Below are positions 34,294 to 45,382 of a stretch of DNA of 60,376 nt, one piece after another. The notes below the pieces were generated by a model. That model ran no database searches. It saw only the letters and a list, made by a program, of their open reading frames with translations, and was not told where the DNA came from. Each line of letters begins with the position of its first letter. Within the stretch, counting starts at the first letter, position 1. Source of the DNA: Pluralibacter sp. (GTDB taxonomy: Bacteria; Pseudomonadota; Gammaproteobacteria; Enterobacterales; Enterobacteriaceae). The position numbers and the translations under genes were made by a program. Where the stretch lies: contig NZ_JAFAGS010000188.1 of assembly GCF_019237635.1 (NCBI RefSeq), positions 1 to 60,376 of the forward strand. The letters run 5' to 3'.

Positions 34294-36045
34294 TTAATAC
34301 CCTGCTGTTAAATCATCCACCGAGCGCGGATCGGACGCGCCGTACAGCGCGCCATCCGGCCCGACCATAATGCTCTGCGTGCTCCCCATCGCCTCTTTCA
34401 CCGCCACTTTCTGCCCCTTCTGCTCCAGCAGTTTTATCGTGTCCGGGCTAAAACCCTTCTCGACGCGCAGCTCGTCCGGCAGCCACTGGTGATGAAAGCG
34501 CGGCGCGTTGGTCGCTTCCGCCACGTTCATCCCGAAATCGATGGTGTTCACCACCATTTGCAGCACAGTGGTAATAATACGGCTGCCGCCAGGGCTACCG
34601 GTCACCAGCCAGGTTTTACCATCCTTGACCACAATCGTCGGCGACATCGACGACAGCGGACGTTTTTTCGGCCCCACGGCGTTAGCATCGCCGCCAACAA
34701 GGCCGTAAACGTTCGGCACGCCAGGCTTCGCCGAGAAGTCGTCCATCTCGTTGTTCAGCAGAATGCCGCTGTTGCCCGCCACAATGCCCGTGCCGAAGGT
34801 GGTGTTCAGCGTATAGGTCACCGCCACCGCATTGCCGTCTTTATCCACCACGGAAAAATGGGTGGTCTGGTTACTTTCATACGGCGCCAGTTTTCCCGGA
34901 CGGATCTGGCTTGAGGGTTTCGCTTTGTTGAGATCGATCTCCGCGGCTATCGACTTTGCGTACGCTTTGTTGGTCAGCGCTTGCCACGGCACCTTGATGA
35001 AATCCGGGTCGCCCAGGTATTCGGAACGATCGGCATAAGCATGTTTTTCCGCCTCGGCCATGATCTGCATCGCATCCGCGCTGCCGAAGCCGTACTGCTT
35101 CATATCGAAGTTTTCCAGAATATTCAGGATCTCCACGATATGAATCCCGCCGGAGGACGGCGGCGGCATGGAATAGACCTCATAGCCGCGGTACTGGCCG
35201 CTGATGGGCGTCCGCTCGACCGCTTTATAATTTGCCAGATCGTCTTTGGTGATAAGCCCGCCGTTGTTCTTCATTTCGGCGACAATCTCATCAGCAATCG
35301 GGCCTTTATAGAACGCGTCAGGCCCGTTTTCCGCAATAAGCTCCAGGCTTTTCGCCAGATTCGCCTGCACCAGCTTGTCGCCTTTTTTCAGCGGCTCGCC
35401 GTTTTTCCAGAAGATGGCTTTGCTGAAGTCATGCTGAGGAATAACCTCACTGCCGTAGATTTTCAGGTCATCGGCCAGCGCATCGTTCACGACAAAACCC
35501 GCTTTGGCGAGATCGATTGCCGGGCGGATCACCTTGTTCAGCGGCAGCGTGCCGTATTTTTCCAGCGCCAGCGAGAAGCCAGCGACCGTGCCTGGCGTCC
35601 CGGAAGCCAGATGCGAGGTCAGTGATTTTTTGCTGTCAGGGTTGCCCTGAGCGTCGAGGAACATATCGCGAGACGCCTGTGCTGGCGCCATTTCACGGAA
35701 ATCGATCGCCGTGGTTTTCCCGTCTTTGGTGCGTAACAGCATAAAACCGCCGCCGCCCAGGTTCCCGGCCTGCGGATGGGTCACCGCCAGCGCGTAGCCG
35801 ACCGCCACCGCGGCATCCACCGCATTACCGCCCTGCTTCAGGATATCAACGCCGACCTGAGTCGCCATCGCATCGACGGAAGCGACCATCCCGTGGGCGG
35901 CGCGAACCGGGTGAAAGACGTCCTCTTCAACGCCGTAGGAGACCGGGGACGCTGCCGGCGGCGGCGTATTTGCCGCCACGCCGAACGTTCCGCCAGCCAG
36001 TAATGCCGCAATGGCGACCCACCGCCAGAATCTTGGTTTCATCAT
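34294..36045 (-). CDS. ggt: Gamma-glutamyltranspeptidase precursor
   Basis: 583 residues (E. coli 580; the extra residues are in the signal/linker region). An N-terminal signal peptide (MMKPRFWRWVAIAALLAGGT) targets the periplasm. Autocleavage before Thr394 in SNQTTHFSVVDKDG creates the large and small subunits, and the Thr becomes the nucleophile. PLSSMSPTIV and GSPGGSRI form the substrate pocket. It hydrolyses or transfers the gamma-glutamyl group of glutathione. Two adjacent ATGs exist; the first has GGAG at better spacing. Confidence 0.96.
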   Translation of the reverse strand: MMKPRFWRWVAIAALLAGGTFGVAANTPPPAASPVSYGVEEDVFHPVRAAHGMVASVDAMATQVGVDILKQGGNAVDAAVAVGYALAVTHPQAGNLGGGGFMLLRTKDGKTTAIDFREMAPAQASRDMFLDAQGNPDSKKSLTSHLASGTPGTVAGFSLALEKYGTLPLNKVIRPAIDLAKAGFVVNDALADDLKIYGSEVIPQHDFSKAIFWKNGEPLKKGDKLVQANLAKSLELIAENGPDAFYKGPIADEIVAEMKNNGGLITKDDLANYKAVERTPISGQYRGYEVYSMPPPSSGGIHIVEILNILENFDMKQYGFGSADAMQIMAEAEKHAYADRSEYLGDPDFIKVPWQALTNKAYAKSIAAEIDLNKAKPSSQIRPGKLAPYESNQTTHFSVVDKDGNAVAVTYTLNTTFGTGIVAGNSGILLNNEMDDFSAKPGVPNVYGLVGGDANAVGPKKRPLSSMSPTIVVKDGKTWLVTGSPGGSRIITTVLQMVVNTIDFGMNVAEATNAPRFHHQWLPDELRVEKGFSPDTIKLLEQKGQKVAVKEAMGSTQSIMVGPDGALYGASDPRSVDDLTAGY

Positions 36046-36169
36046 TGTTATTCTCCAGGTGAAAGGGGTTATGCTCCCGCTTAAGCCTGGTTCACAACGC
36101 TTAAAAAATCATCGTACTGGGTGAAAGCAGGTACACTTAAAAGAAGACCTCACAAGGGGGGAAAGGGAA

Positions 36170-36511
36170 ATGAAACGACTTTTACTGCTTGCGGCGTTAC
36201 TGCCGTTTACCGTGCTCGCGCAGCCGCTGAACGTGACCAACAATCCGAATCAGCCGGGGTATATCATTCCCAGCCAGCAGCGCATGCAAAATCAGATGCA
36301 AAGCCAGCAGATTCAGCAACAAGGAATGCTGAACCAGCAGGTGCAGAACCAGTCGCAGCTGCAGAACCAGCGTCTGCAGTCGCAGTTGAACAGCAACCAG
36401 CAGCGGGTGATTGACCTGCAGCCGGGCCAGCAGATGCTGCCTAACAGCAACGGCGGCATGCTCAACGGCGGCGGCTCCAGCAGCCAGCAGCACATGTTGC
36501 CGCAAAATTAA
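36170..36511 (+). CDS. yhhA: Gln/Asn-rich periplasmic protein (DUF2756)
   Basis: 113 residues; E. coli YhhA is about 146. A Sec signal peptide ([17 protein letters not shown]) precedes a ~96-residue mature part in which 43 residues are Gln or Asn, arranged in short QxQ and QQ repeats, with no Cys and almost no acidic residues. No enzymatic motif is visible and the function is unknown. A GC hairpin (36514-36531) follows the stop. It is convergent with ugpQ. Confidence 0.85.
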   Translation: MKRLLLLAALLPFTVLAQPLNVTNNPNQPGYIIPSQQRMQNQMQSQQIQQQGMLNQQVQNQSQLQNQRLQSQLNSNQQRVIDLQPGQQMLPNSNGGMLNGGGSSSQQHMLPQN

Positions 36512-36513
36512 CT

Positions 36514-36531
36514 GGCCGCCGGGCGGCGGCC
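36514..36531 (+). terminator. Hairpin after yhhA
   Basis: GGCCGCC-gggc-GGCGGCC directly after the yhhA stop, between convergent yhhA and ugpQ; no T run follows, so termination strength is uncertain. Confidence 0.5.
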
Positions 36532-36539
36532 ATAGAGGA

Positions 36540-37280
36540 TCAGGCCTGGAAATCCGGGCCGATGACGTCAATCGCATCGGTGCAGATGCAGTCGACTCCC
36601 CAGCGCAGCAGCTCTGCCGCCCGCTGGGGAGCATTCACGGTATACACCAGAATATGCAGACCCGCGTCTTTCAACTGACGCACCCGGGCCTCATCGAGCA
36701 GCGCGTGATTCAGGTGAATCGATACACAGCCCAGCCGTGCAGTGAGTTCGCGCCAGTCATCCCGCCATTCGTCCAGCAATAGCCCGCGCGGAAGCTCCGG
36801 CACGGCCTGCTGCGCCGCCTCAAGGGCGTCAATGTCAAATGATGACAGCAGCGGCGCCGTCATGCCCTGCCACAGCTCGCGGGCCGCCAGCGCAACCAGT
36901 TTGCCGGTCAATGGCCCTGTGCCGGTGGTGGGTTTAATTTCGATGTTGGCCATCATGCCATGCTCATGGCAGCGTTCAGCCACCTGCGAAAGCAGCGGTA
37001 GCGGTTCGCCTTTGAACTCGCCGCTGTACCAGCTTCCGGCGTCAACGTTGCGCAAATCATTCCACGCCAGATCCCCGGCGACACCCCAGCCGTTGCTGGT
37101 GCGCTCGAGCGTGTCGTCATGCAACAGGAAGACGTGCCCGTCCTTCGACAGTTTGGCGTCAAATTCAATCATCGTGTGGCCGTAACGCGACCCCACGTCG
37201 ATCGCCGCCAGGGTGTTTTCCGGCGCGCGCTTCCCACCGCCGCGATGGGCGACAATACGGGGATAGGGCCAGTTGCTCAT
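36540..37280 (-). CDS. ugpQ: Glycerophosphodiester phosphodiesterase
   Basis: 246 residues of the GDPD TIM-barrel family. The active-site block [18 protein letters not shown] is near residue 10 and [22 protein letters not shown] near residue 40. It cleaves glycerophosphodiesters brought in by Ugp to glycerol-3-phosphate and an alcohol. Its ATG overlaps the ugpC stop (ATGA). It is the last gene of ugpBAECQ. Confidence 0.95.
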   Translation of the reverse strand: MSNWPYPRIVAHRGGGKRAPENTLAAIDVGSRYGHTMIEFDAKLSKDGHVFLLHDDTLERTSNGWGVAGDLAWNDLRNVDAGSWYSGEFKGEPLPLLSQVAERCHEHGMMANIEIKPTTGTGPLTGKLVALAARELWQGMTAPLLSSFDIDALEAAQQAVPELPRGLLLDEWRDDWRELTARLGCVSIHLNHALLDEARVRQLKDAGLHILVYTVNAPQRAAELLRWGVDCICTDAIDVIGPDFQA

Positions 37281-38350
37281 AGTCGTTGTCCTGTTTCACC
37301 ATCAAAGAGGTGCAGATGCTTGTCCGCCAGGTGTAGCCACAGCGTGCTGCCCGCCTGTGGGCGATGCTGATGCGGTAATCGCACCACCAGCTTCTGGGTT
37401 CCCCAATGGCCGTGTGCCAGGTTATCTGCCCCTAAAATCTCCAGCGTATCCACTACCAGCGGTACGCCGCCGTCTGCCTGCGAGCTTACCGCAATATGTT
37501 CCGGGCGGATACCTAAGGTCATCTGGCGTCCGCGATAGCCGCAAAACCGCCCGTTCACCGGCAGCGCCATCCCGTCGTCGAGTTCAAAATGGCTGCCCGA
37601 GGCGCTGATTTTGCCGTCAAGCAGGTTCATCGCCGGGCTGCCGATGAAGCTGGCGACAAAGCGGGTGGCGGGCTTCTCGTACACCTCTACTGGCGTGCCA
37701 ATCTGCTCGGCGATGCCTTTGTTCATCACCATCACCCGCTGGGCGAGGGTCATGGCTTCCACCTGATCGTGGGTGACGTACAGGCTGGTCGTATTCAGGC
37801 GACGGTGTAATTGCTGTAGCTCAAGACGCATCTGCACGCGCAGCTTGGCGTCGAGGTTTGACAGCGGCTCATCAAACAGGAAAACGGCCGGGTCGCGGAC
37901 AATAGCGCGCCCCATTGCCACACGCTGGCGCTGGCCGCCGGAAAGCTCGCGCGGGTGGCGCTTAAGCAGGTGTTCAAGCTCAAGAATACGCGCCGCGTCC
38001 TGCACGCGTCCGGCGATATGCGCCTTACCCATACCGCGAATTTTTAAGCCCCACGCCATGTTCTCTTCCACGCTCATATGGGGATAGAGCGCATAGTTCT
38101 GAAAGACCATCGCGATACCGCGCGCTTTCGGCTCAAGCTCGGTCACGCGCTGGTTATCAATCCAGATATCACCGCTGCTGACGCGCTCAAGCCCCGCCAC
38201 CATACGTAAAAGCGTTGATTTTCCGCACCCCGAGGGGCCAACCATCACAATGAATTCGCCATCGGCGATGTCTACCGAGAGCGGCTGGATCACCTGCGTT
38301 TTACCGCCGTCCCAGCTTTTGCTTACTGCCTGTAATTTCAAACCTGCCAT
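37277..38350 (-). CDS. ugpC: sn-glycerol-3-phosphate ABC transporter, ATP-binding subunit
   Basis: 357 residues. Walker [10 protein letters not shown], signature [19 protein letters not shown], Walker [14 protein letters not shown] and the switch VTHDQVEAM are present, followed by a C-terminal TOBE-type domain as in MalK. Start 38350 gives the family N-terminus MAGLKLQAV; the reading frame is open 33 bases further upstream into ugpE. It powers UgpAE. Confidence 0.96.
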   Translation of the reverse strand: MAGLKLQAVSKSWDGGKTQVIQPLSVDIADGEFIVMVGPSGCGKSTLLRMVAGLERVSSGDIWIDNQRVTELEPKARGIAMVFQNYALYPHMSVEENMAWGLKIRGMGKAHIAGRVQDAARILELEHLLKRHPRELSGGQRQRVAMGRAIVRDPAVFLFDEPLSNLDAKLRVQMRLELQQLHRRLNTTSLYVTHDQVEAMTLAQRVMVMNKGIAEQIGTPVEVYEKPATRFVASFIGSPAMNLLDGKISASGSHFELDDGMALPVNGRFCGYRGRQMTLGIRPEHIAVSSQADGGVPLVVDTLEILGADNLAHGHWGTQKLVVRLPHQHRPQAGSTLWLHLADKHLHLFDGETGQRL

Positions 38351-38351
38351 C

Positions 38352-39197
38352 TTATTTCTCACTATCGACCAGGCCACGCACAAACGCGCGCTGCATGGCT
38401 AAAACAATCACGACCGGCGGGATGAGCGTGAGCAACATCGCCGCCATCACCTGGTTCCATCGGGTGGTGCCTTCACCAGTGGCGATCATGCCTTTGATGC
38501 CCGCCACCGCCGTGCCTAAATCAACATTGGTCACGATAAGCAACGGCCACAGATACTGGTTCCAGCCGTAGATAAAGGTGATAACAAACAGCGCTGCGAG
38601 GTTGGTTTTCGACAGCGGCAGCACGATATCGCGGAAAAAGCGTATGGGTGACGCGCCGTCGATACGCGCCGCTTCCATCAGTTCATTCGGCAGGGTCATA
38701 AAGAACTGCCGGAACAGGAAGGTTGCCGTAGCGGAAGCCATCAGCGGTAGCGTCAGCCCGGTATAGCTGTCGAGCAGCTTCAGGTTGGCGATCACCTCCA
38801 CCGTCGGGAAAATACGCACCTCGACCGGCAGCATCAGGGTGATAAAAATCATCCAGAAGAACAGGTTGCGTAGCGGAAAACGGAACCAGACGATGGCGAA
38901 TGCCGACAGCATCGACACAGCGATTTTGCCCACCGTGATGGTGAACGCCATGATGAAGCTATTAAGCAACATCAGGGCGAACGGCGCGCTGTTCACCCCC
39001 ACGCCCTGCAGCCAGATGGTTTTCATGTTTTCCAGCAGATGTCCGCCCGGTATGAGCGTCATCGGCGTTTCAAAGACGGCGCTGTTATCCAGGGTCGCCG
39101 CGACAAAGGCGACGTACAGCGGGAACAGGATCACCGCAATCCCCAGCATCAACATAGTGTGGCTAAACCAGGTCAGCCCGCGACGATTCTCAATCAT
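38352..39197 (-). CDS. ugpE: sn-glycerol-3-phosphate ABC transporter, permease
   Basis: 281 residues with six hydrophobic segments and the EAA loop [23 protein letters not shown] near residue 190, which docks on UgpC. It forms the membrane channel with UgpA. It begins four bases inside ugpA (ATGA overlap) and ends one base before ugpC. Confidence 0.95.
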   Translation of the reverse strand: MIENRRGLTWFSHTMLMLGIAVILFPLYVAFVAATLDNSAVFETPMTLIPGGHLLENMKTIWLQGVGVNSAPFALMLLNSFIMAFTITVGKIAVSMLSAFAIVWFRFPLRNLFFWMIFITLMLPVEVRIFPTVEVIANLKLLDSYTGLTLPLMASATATFLFRQFFMTLPNELMEAARIDGASPIRFFRDIVLPLSKTNLAALFVITFIYGWNQYLWPLLIVTNVDLGTAVAGIKGMIATGEGTTRWNQVMAAMLLTLIPPVVIVLAMQRAFVRGLVDSEK

Positions 39198-40081
39198 TGA
39201 TAGCGCACCTTACTTTCCACGTAGCGGAACTGCACCACCGTCAACAGAATCACCAGCGCCATCAGCACCACCGACTGCGCCGCAGACGAGGAGAGATCCA
39301 GCCCGGCGAACCCTTCGCGGTAGATTTTGTAGATAAGCGTGGTCGTGGACTGCACCGGGCCGCCCGCCGTCGCGGCGTCAATCACCGGGAAGGTATCGAA
39401 GAAGGCGTACACCAGGTTCACCACCAGCAGGAAGAAGCTCACTGGCGCAATCAGCGGCAGAGAAATCGTAAAGAAGCGGCGCACCGGCCCGGCGCCGTCA
39501 ATCGCGGCGGCCTCCATCAGCGAACGCGGGATCGACTGCAGCGCGGCAAAGAAAAACAGGAAGTTATAGCTAATCTGCTTCCACACCGAGGCAAACACCA
39601 CCAGGAACATCGCCTGGCCGCTGTTCTGCGCGTGGTTCCAGTAGTAGCCCATTCCTTCCAGCCAGTGCGTGATAAGACCGCGTCCCGGGTTAAACAGGAA
39701 GATCCACAGCACGGCGGCCACCGCAGGGGCAACGGCATACGGCAACAGCATCAGCGTCTGGTAAATGCGTCTGCCGCGCACGACATAATCCACCAGCGCG
39801 GCGAAAAATAGCGACACCAGAAGTCCGCTGAACGTCACGAGGCTGCTGAACGTGATGGTTGTCCAGAAGGCGTCCAGATAGTAGCTGTCATGAAACAGCG
39901 AGGCGAAATTATCCAGACCGACAAAATGGCTGGAAAGCCCAAAGGGATCAACGCTTTGTACCGAATACCACAGCGCTTCGCCTGCAGGCCAGATAAAGAA
40001 AATAACGGTGATGACCAGTTGCGGCGCGACCAGAAGATAAGGCAGCCAGCGGGATCGGAACACCGGACGGGATGAGGACAT
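39194..40081 (-). CDS. ugpA: sn-glycerol-3-phosphate ABC transporter, permease
   Basis: 295 residues, matching E. coli UgpA. Six membrane segments and the EAA loop [18 protein letters not shown] are visible. Start 40081 gives [10 protein letters not shown]; upstream in-frame codons run through a REP-like palindrome and are not coding. It pairs with UgpE. Confidence 0.95.
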   Translation of the reverse strand: MSSSRPVFRSRWLPYLLVAPQLVITVIFFIWPAGEALWYSVQSVDPFGLSSHFVGLDNFASLFHDSYYLDAFWTTITFSSLVTFSGLLVSLFFAALVDYVVRGRRIYQTLMLLPYAVAPAVAAVLWIFLFNPGRGLITHWLEGMGYYWNHAQNSGQAMFLVVFASVWKQISYNFLFFFAALQSIPRSLMEAAAIDGAGPVRRFFTISLPLIAPVSFFLLVVNLVYAFFDTFPVIDAATAGGPVQSTTTLIYKIYREGFAGLDLSSSAAQSVVLMALVILLTVVQFRYVESKVRYQ

Positions 40082-40100
40082 GAAGATGTTATTCCTGAGC

Positions 40101-40137
40101 AGTGCCGGATGGCGGCGCAAACCGCCATCCGGCATTT
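40101..40137. repeat. REP-like palindrome between ugpB and ugpA
   Basis: A stem of TGCCGGATGGCGG and CCGCCATCCGGCA with a short loop lies in the 60-base gap between ugpB and ugpA. It is a typical intercistronic REP unit, which often stabilises the upstream message and lets the binding protein be made in excess over the permease. Confidence 0.8.
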
Positions 40138-40141
40138 CCTG

Positions 40142-41458
40142 TTATGATTTGGTCGACTGCTCAAAGCGGCGCAGCAGCTGATTACCACGCTCTACAGCCG
40201 CATCCAGCGCCTGCTGCGGGGTTTTCTTGCCGGTCCACACGCTTTCCAGCTCTTCGTCCACAATGGTGCGGATCTGCGGCATGTTGCCCAGACGCAGGCC
40301 TTTGGTGAACGGCAACGGCGGCTTGTTCAGCATCTGACGCGTCGCGATATCGGCGCCCGGATTCTTATCGTAGAAACCCTGCTTACGGGTCAGGTCGTAG
40401 GCGGCGGTGGTGATCGGCAGATAACCGGTCTTCTGGTGCCATTCGGCCGCGATTTCCGGTTTGGTCAGGAAGTCGAGGAACTCGGCCACGCCTTTGTAGG
40501 TGTCTTTATCTTTACCCTGCATCACCCACAGGCTGGCCCCGCCGATGATGGCGTTCTGCGGCGCGCCCTTCACATCGGCATCGTAAGGCATCATGCCTAC
40601 GCCATAGTTGAATTTCGCGTACTGACGAATATCCGCCAGCGACCCGGAAGAGGCGGTGGTGATGGCGCAGTCGCCGTTGTAGAACTTCTCGGTGGATTCA
40701 TCTTTACGCCCGAAGTAGCTGAAATCGCCCTTCTTGTTCATCTCTTCGAGCATCGCGATATGCTTCACCTGCTCCGGCTTGTTGAACTCCAGCACCGCGT
40801 CGGTCCCGTCAAAGCCATTGTTTTTGGTTGCAAACGGCAGGCCATGCCAGGCGCTGAAGTTTTCCAGTTGGATCCAGCCCTGCCAGCCGCTGGCGTAGCC
40901 GCACTTCATACCCGCCGCTTTCAACTTCGCGGTATAAGCGGCCAGATCCTGCCAGGTTTTCGGCGGCTGCTCAGGGTCGAGGCCCGCTTTTTTGAAAGCG
41001 TCTTTGTTGTAGTACAGCACCGGCGTGGAGCTGTTGAACGGCTGAGACAGCAGATGGCCGGTCTTTGAGTCGGTGTAGTACCCGGCAACCGTCGGCACGA
41101 ACTGGGACTCATCAAACTTAATGCCCGCGTCGTCAAAGACTTCGTATACCGGTTTGACTGCCTTCGAGGCCATCATGGTTGCTGTACCGACTTCATACAC
41201 CTGCAACAAAGCAGGCGCGTTGCCGGTGCGGAATGCGGCGATCCCGGCGGCCAGGCTCTGCTCGTAATTGCCTTTGTAAACCGGGACAATTTTGTAATCC
41301 GGATGGGTTTCATTGAAACGTTGCGCCAGGGAGTCAACTTCTTTACCCAGCTCGCCTTCCATGGAATGCCAGAACGGTATTGTCGTCGCAGCCATTGCCT
41401 GACTGGCGAAAGCCAGACCCAGCGTCACTGCCAAAGCGGTGTGTCGTAACGATGTCAT
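40142..41458 (-). CDS. ugpB: sn-glycerol-3-phosphate-binding periplasmic protein
   Basis: 438 residues, the length of E. coli UgpB. The signal peptide ends at SQAMA near residue 23, giving a mature [12 protein letters not shown] start. It binds glycerol-3-phosphate and glycerophosphodiesters and hands them to UgpAE. Start 41458 is chosen for a proper signal peptide; the upstream in-frame extension would cover the promoter. Pho-box-like repeats lie upstream. Confidence 0.96.
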   Translation of the reverse strand: MTSLRHTALAVTLGLAFASQAMAATTIPFWHSMEGELGKEVDSLAQRFNETHPDYKIVPVYKGNYEQSLAAGIAAFRTGNAPALLQVYEVGTATMMASKAVKPVYEVFDDAGIKFDESQFVPTVAGYYTDSKTGHLLSQPFNSSTPVLYYNKDAFKKAGLDPEQPPKTWQDLAAYTAKLKAAGMKCGYASGWQGWIQLENFSAWHGLPFATKNNGFDGTDAVLEFNKPEQVKHIAMLEEMNKKGDFSYFGRKDESTEKFYNGDCAITTASSGSLADIRQYAKFNYGVGMMPYDADVKGAPQNAIIGGASLWVMQGKDKDTYKGVAEFLDFLTKPEIAAEWHQKTGYLPITTAAYDLTRKQGFYDKNPGADIATRQMLNKPPLPFTKGLRLGNMPQIRTIVDEELESVWTGKKTPQQALDAAVERGNQLLRRFEQSTKS

Positions 41459-41520
41459 TCGGTTATCTCTCTTGTTGTGCCGGATGCGCGAAATCACGCG
41501 TTTTATGCTCGCGAGGTAAC

Positions 41521-41573
41521 ATGACATGCTCGAATGACAGAAAAATAACCTTTTAATTACAGGATGATGACAA
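41521..41573 (-). promoter_or_regulatory. Pho-box-like repeats of the ugp promoter
   Basis: On the minus strand TTGTCATCATCCTGTAATT (41555-41573) has TGTCAT and TGTAAT spaced 11 bases apart, as PhoB boxes require. A second cluster, CTGTCATTCGAGCATGTCAT (41521-41540), follows with TGTCAT spaced 13. ugp is known to be PhoB-activated in phosphate starvation. Confidence 0.65.
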
Positions 41574-41620
41574 ACAGACGGCAGAGGGATGATGGAATGG
41601 TGAAGGTAATGTGGCGGAAA

Positions 41621-41653
41621 TAAAAACGCCCGGCGAGCATAGCGCCACCGGGC
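41621..41653 (-). terminator. livKHMGF terminator, REP-like stem
   Basis: GCCCGGCGAGCATAGCGCCACCGGGC folds into a hairpin; on the minus strand it is followed by GTTTTTATTT, a good U tract just after livF. The stem resembles the livJ terminator at 48168-48201. Confidence 0.8.
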
Positions 41654-41665
41654 AATACAGACGAC

Positions 41666-42379
41666 TCAGCCGCCCAAATAAGCGCTCCGTACCGCTTCGT
41701 TCGCCAGAAGCCGCGCGCCGGTATCTTCGAGCACCACGTGACCGTTTTCCAGCACGTAGCCGCGATCGGCAAGCTTCAGCGCCTGGTTGGCGTTCTGCTC
41801 CACCAGGAAGATGGTCATCCCTTCTTTGCGCAGTTGCTCAATGGTGTCGAAAATCTGCTGAATGATGATCGGCGCCAGCCCGAGCGACGGCTCATCCAGC
41901 AGCAGCAGCCTCGGCTGGCTCATCAGCGCGCGGCCGATGGCCAGCATCTGCTGTTCGCCGCCGGACATCGTACCTGCGCGCTGAATACGCCGCTCCCACA
42001 GACGCGGGAACAGCTCGTAGACCCACTTGATGCGCTGCTGGTACTGGGCGCGGTCGGTAAAAAAGCCGCCCATCGCCAGGTTCTCTTCCACCGTCATACG
42101 GGAAAATACGCGGCGCCCTTCCGGGACGATAGCCACCGCTTCACGCATGATGCGGGCGGTTTGCCAGTCGGTAATATCTTTGTCATCAAAGACAATACGC
42201 CCACTGCTGGCGCGCGGATCGCCGCACAGTGTGCCGAGCAGCGTTGTTTTCCCGGCGCCGTTGGCGCCGATAAGCGTGACGATTTCGCCCTGCTTGATGT
42301 GTAAACTGACCTTGTGCAGCGCCTGAATCTTGCCGTAGTGGGCGCTGACGTTGTCAAAAGACAACATAATTTTTTCCAT
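41666..42379 (-). CDS. livF: Branched-chain amino acid ABC transporter, ATPase
   Basis: 237 residues. Walker A GANGAGKTTLLG, signature MSGGEQQMLAIGRALM and Walker B LLLLDEPSLGLAP are complete. Start 42379 gives MEKIMLSFDNV as in E. coli. With LivG it forms the ATPase pair of LivHMGF. It is the last gene of livKHMGF and starts one base after livG. Confidence 0.95.
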   Translation of the reverse strand: MEKIMLSFDNVSAHYGKIQALHKVSLHIKQGEIVTLIGANGAGKTTLLGTLCGDPRASSGRIVFDDKDITDWQTARIMREAVAIVPEGRRVFSRMTVEENLAMGGFFTDRAQYQQRIKWVYELFPRLWERRIQRAGTMSGGEQQMLAIGRALMSQPRLLLLDEPSLGLAPIIIQQIFDTIEQLRKEGMTIFLVEQNANQALKLADRGYVLENGHVVLEDTGARLLANEAVRSAYLGG

Positions 42380-42380
42380 C

Positions 42381-43148
42381 TTATGCCTCACCCAGGTAAG
42401 CGCGAATGACGTCCGGGTTATTACGGATCTGCTCCGGCGTGCCGTTTGCCAGCGGCGTCCCCTGGTTCACCACGTAAATACGGTCGGAGATGCCCATCAC
42501 CAGTTTCATATCATGCTCGATAAGCAGGATGGTGGTGTTGTGATGAGTACGCAACTCGACGATCAGCTCGTCCAGCTCTTTAGTTTCTTTCGGGTTAAGC
42601 CCTGCCGCCGGTTCATCGAGCATCAGGATCTCCGGCTGCGTCACCATGCAGCGGGCGATCTCCAGGCGGCGCTGATCGCCATAGGCCAGATTACCGGCCT
42701 GGCGGTTGGCGTGCCCCAGCAAGCCGATACGCTCAAGCCAGGCCGCCGCGCGGTCAAGCGCATCGTTCTGCGCTTTACGAAACGATGGCGTCTTCAACAG
42801 GCCGGAAAGCACCCCGGTTTTAAGCTGCTGATGTTGCGCCACCAGCAGGTTTTCAATCACCGTCATTTCGCGGAACAGGCGCACGTGCTGGAAGGTACGC
42901 ACCACGCCCATCTGGGCGATTTTTTGCCCCGGCAACCCTTCCAGATGCTGGTCGCGCAGCATAATGGTGCCGCCCGTCGGCTTATAAAAACCGGTCAGAC
43001 AGTTAAAGACCGTCGTCTTCCCGGCGCCGTTTGGCCCGATAAGGGACACAATCTCCTGAGGATGCAGCTCCAGCGACACGTTATTGACCGCCAGCAGGCC
43101 GCCAAAGCGCATCATCAGACCGCTAACGGATAATAATGGCTGACTCAT
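42381..43148 (-). CDS. livG: Branched-chain amino acid ABC transporter, ATPase
   Basis: 255 residues, as in E. coli. Walker [13 protein letters not shown], signature [16 protein letters not shown] and Walker [14 protein letters not shown] are present. It pairs with LivF to drive leucine, isoleucine and valine import. Its ATG overlaps the livM stop (ATGA). Confidence 0.95.
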   Translation of the reverse strand: MSQPLLSVSGLMMRFGGLLAVNNVSLELHPQEIVSLIGPNGAGKTTVFNCLTGFYKPTGGTIMLRDQHLEGLPGQKIAQMGVVRTFQHVRLFREMTVIENLLVAQHQQLKTGVLSGLLKTPSFRKAQNDALDRAAAWLERIGLLGHANRQAGNLAYGDQRRLEIARCMVTQPEILMLDEPAAGLNPKETKELDELIVELRTHHNTTILLIEHDMKLVMGISDRIYVVNQGTPLANGTPEQIRNNPDVIRAYLGEA

Positions 43149-44422
43149 GCCTGTTCTCCTTTGGTCTGCCCGTTTTTAAGCTTCAGTTGCACACGGGTCA
43201 TCGGCAGCAAGCCTTGTGGACGCCAGATCATCATCAGCACCATCAAACCACCCAGCATTAACATGCTGTACTCGTTCAAATCACGCATCAGCTCACGCGA
43301 GACCACCAGCAAAATCGCCGCGAGGATCACCGCGAACTGCGAGCCCATACCGCCCAGCACCACAATCGCCAGCACGAACGCCGATTCAGCGAAAGTGAAC
43401 GATTCCGGGCTGACGAAGCCCTGGCGCGCCGCAAACAACGTACCGGCGAACCCGGCAAACGCCGCGCTGATGGTAAAGGCAGTCAGCTTGATACGCGTCG
43501 GGCTCAGGCCCAGCGAACGGCAGGCAATCTCATCTTCACGCAGCGCTTCCCACGCGCGCCCCAGCGGCATGCGCAGCAGGCGGTTAATCACAAACAGCGT
43601 CGCCACTACCAGCAGCAACGCCACCAGGTAGAGGAACACCACGCGGTCGTTCGGATCGTACTTGATGTTAAAGAAGTTGCTGAACGTATCCCAACCGCCT
43701 TCGCGGGCGGTACGGCTGAACTCAAGGCCGAACAGCGTCGGTTTCGGAATCTGGCTGATGCCGTTCGGACCGCCGGTCACTTCGGTATTGTTAAGCAGCA
43801 GGATGCGAACTATCTCGCCAAAGCCGAGGGTAACAATCGCCAGATAGTCACCGCGCAGACGCAGAACCGGGAAGCCGAGCAGGAAACCGGCCGCCGCAGA
43901 AACCAGCCCAGCCAGCGGCAGGCAGGTCCAGAAGCCGAGACCGTAATAGTGGTTCAGCAGTGCGAACGTGTATGCGCCAATGGCGTAAAAACCGCCGTAG
44001 CCCAGCACCAGCAGACCGGAAAGCCCGACCACCACGTTCAGACCAAGACCCAGAATAATGTAGATCATGGTCATGGTGGCGATATCCACCGAACCACGCG
44101 ACACCATAAACGGCCACGCCACGGCAATCACCAGCAGGGCAATCAGGAACAGCTTCTGCTTAACGGTCGAACCGTCGATCGCCGGCAGAATAAACTTCGG
44201 CCCGGACACGCTTTTCAGGCCCTTCTGAAACAGCGGACGCAGCAACTGGAAGAAAAAGACCACGGCGGTGCCGATAAAGATCCACTGCCAGCGGATATCC
44301 GCCGCCTTCGCCACCACCAGTTTGGTGCCATCCAGCTCAAGCTGAACGCCCATAAAGACGCCCGCCAGTACGAAGAACATGCCAGCAGAGAGCAGCGCCA
44401 TTGCAAAATGCATCGGTTTCAT
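43145..44422 (-). CDS. livM: Branched-chain amino acid ABC transporter, permease
   Basis: 425 residues, E. coli length, with about ten hydrophobic segments and the permease loop [21 protein letters not shown]. It forms the channel with LivH. Its ATG overlaps the livH stop by four bases. Confidence 0.95.
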   Translation of the reverse strand: MKPMHFAMALLSAGMFFVLAGVFMGVQLELDGTKLVVAKAADIRWQWIFIGTAVVFFFQLLRPLFQKGLKSVSGPKFILPAIDGSTVKQKLFLIALLVIAVAWPFMVSRGSVDIATMTMIYIILGLGLNVVVGLSGLLVLGYGGFYAIGAYTFALLNHYYGLGFWTCLPLAGLVSAAAGFLLGFPVLRLRGDYLAIVTLGFGEIVRILLLNNTEVTGGPNGISQIPKPTLFGLEFSRTAREGGWDTFSNFFNIKYDPNDRVVFLYLVALLLVVATLFVINRLLRMPLGRAWEALREDEIACRSLGLSPTRIKLTAFTISAAFAGFAGTLFAARQGFVSPESFTFAESAFVLAIVVLGGMGSQFAVILAAILLVVSRELMRDLNEYSMLMLGGLMVLMMIWRPQGLLPMTRVQLKLKNGQTKGEQA

Positions 44423-45345
44423 ACTTTCTCTACCTCCGGACGACCCAGGATGCCGGTCGGCATCACCAGCAGCACCACAATCAGCAGGGCGAAGGCCACT
44501 ACGTCTTTGTATTCGGTACTCAGGTAAGCGGAGGAGAGCGCTTCAGCGATACCCAGCACCAGGCCGCCGATCATCGCGCCTGGGATACTGCCGATACCGC
44601 CGAGAACCGCCGCGGTAAAGGCTTTCATCCCGGCCATAAAGCCGATGTAAGGGTTAATCACCCCGTAGAACTGACCGAGCAGCACACCCGCCACCGCCGC
44701 CATGGCCGCGCCGATAACAAACGTCAGTGCGATGACGCGGTCGGTGTTGATACCGAGCAGGCTCGCCATTTTCAGATCTTCCGCGCAGGCGCGGCAGGCG
44801 CGCCCCATGCGGGAGTAGCGAATGAACAGCGTCAGCGCCAGCATGGCGATAAAGGTGACAACCCAAATCACCAGTTGCATCGTGGTAATACTTGCGGAGA
44901 AGTTATCGCTGCTGCCCACCACCCACTGGCCGTTAAACAGGCTTGGCAATGCGATGTCGCGCGACCCTTCCGTCAGGCTGACGTAGTTTTGTAGGAAGAT
45001 AGACATCCCGATGGCGGAGATAAGCGCAATCAGGCGCTTGGAGCTGCGCACGGGTCGATATGCCACGCGCTCAATGCTCCAGCCATAGGCGCTGGCGATA
45101 ACGATGGCGCCAATAAAGCCCGCCGCCACCAGAAGCCAACTGGTATCAATGCCCATCATCATCAACGCGGCGACTATCATGAACGAAACATAGCTGCCTA
45201 TCATATAGACCTCGCCATGGGCGAAGTTAATCATGCCGATAATGCCGTAGACCATGGTGTAGCCAATGGCGATCAGCGCATAGGTGCTTCCCAGCGTTAC
45301 GCCGTTAAACATCTGCTGCAGAAAATAGAGGAACTGCTCTGACAT
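44419..45345 (-). CDS. livH: Branched-chain amino acid ABC transporter, permease
   Basis: 308 residues, E. coli length, a multi-pass permease with [22 protein letters not shown] as the coupling loop. It partners LivM and lies 37 bases after livK. Both binding proteins, LivK and LivJ, deliver to this channel. Confidence 0.95.
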   Translation of the reverse strand: MSEQFLYFLQQMFNGVTLGSTYALIAIGYTMVYGIIGMINFAHGEVYMIGSYVSFMIVAALMMMGIDTSWLLVAAGFIGAIVIASAYGWSIERVAYRPVRSSKRLIALISAIGMSIFLQNYVSLTEGSRDIALPSLFNGQWVVGSSDNFSASITTMQLVIWVVTFIAMLALTLFIRYSRMGRACRACAEDLKMASLLGINTDRVIALTFVIGAAMAAVAGVLLGQFYGVINPYIGFMAGMKAFTAAVLGGIGSIPGAMIGGLVLGIAEALSSAYLSTEYKDVVAFALLIVVLLVMPTGILGRPEVEKV

Positions 45346-45382
45346 AAGGTAACCTTTCTAAACCCGGACGGTGGGATAATGG

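Noticed and set aside
36313-36495. Cys/Leu-rich frame antisense to yhhA
   Set aside because: Product of Gln-codon repeats (CAG) read on the other strand as CTG; not a real hydrophobic peptide gene.
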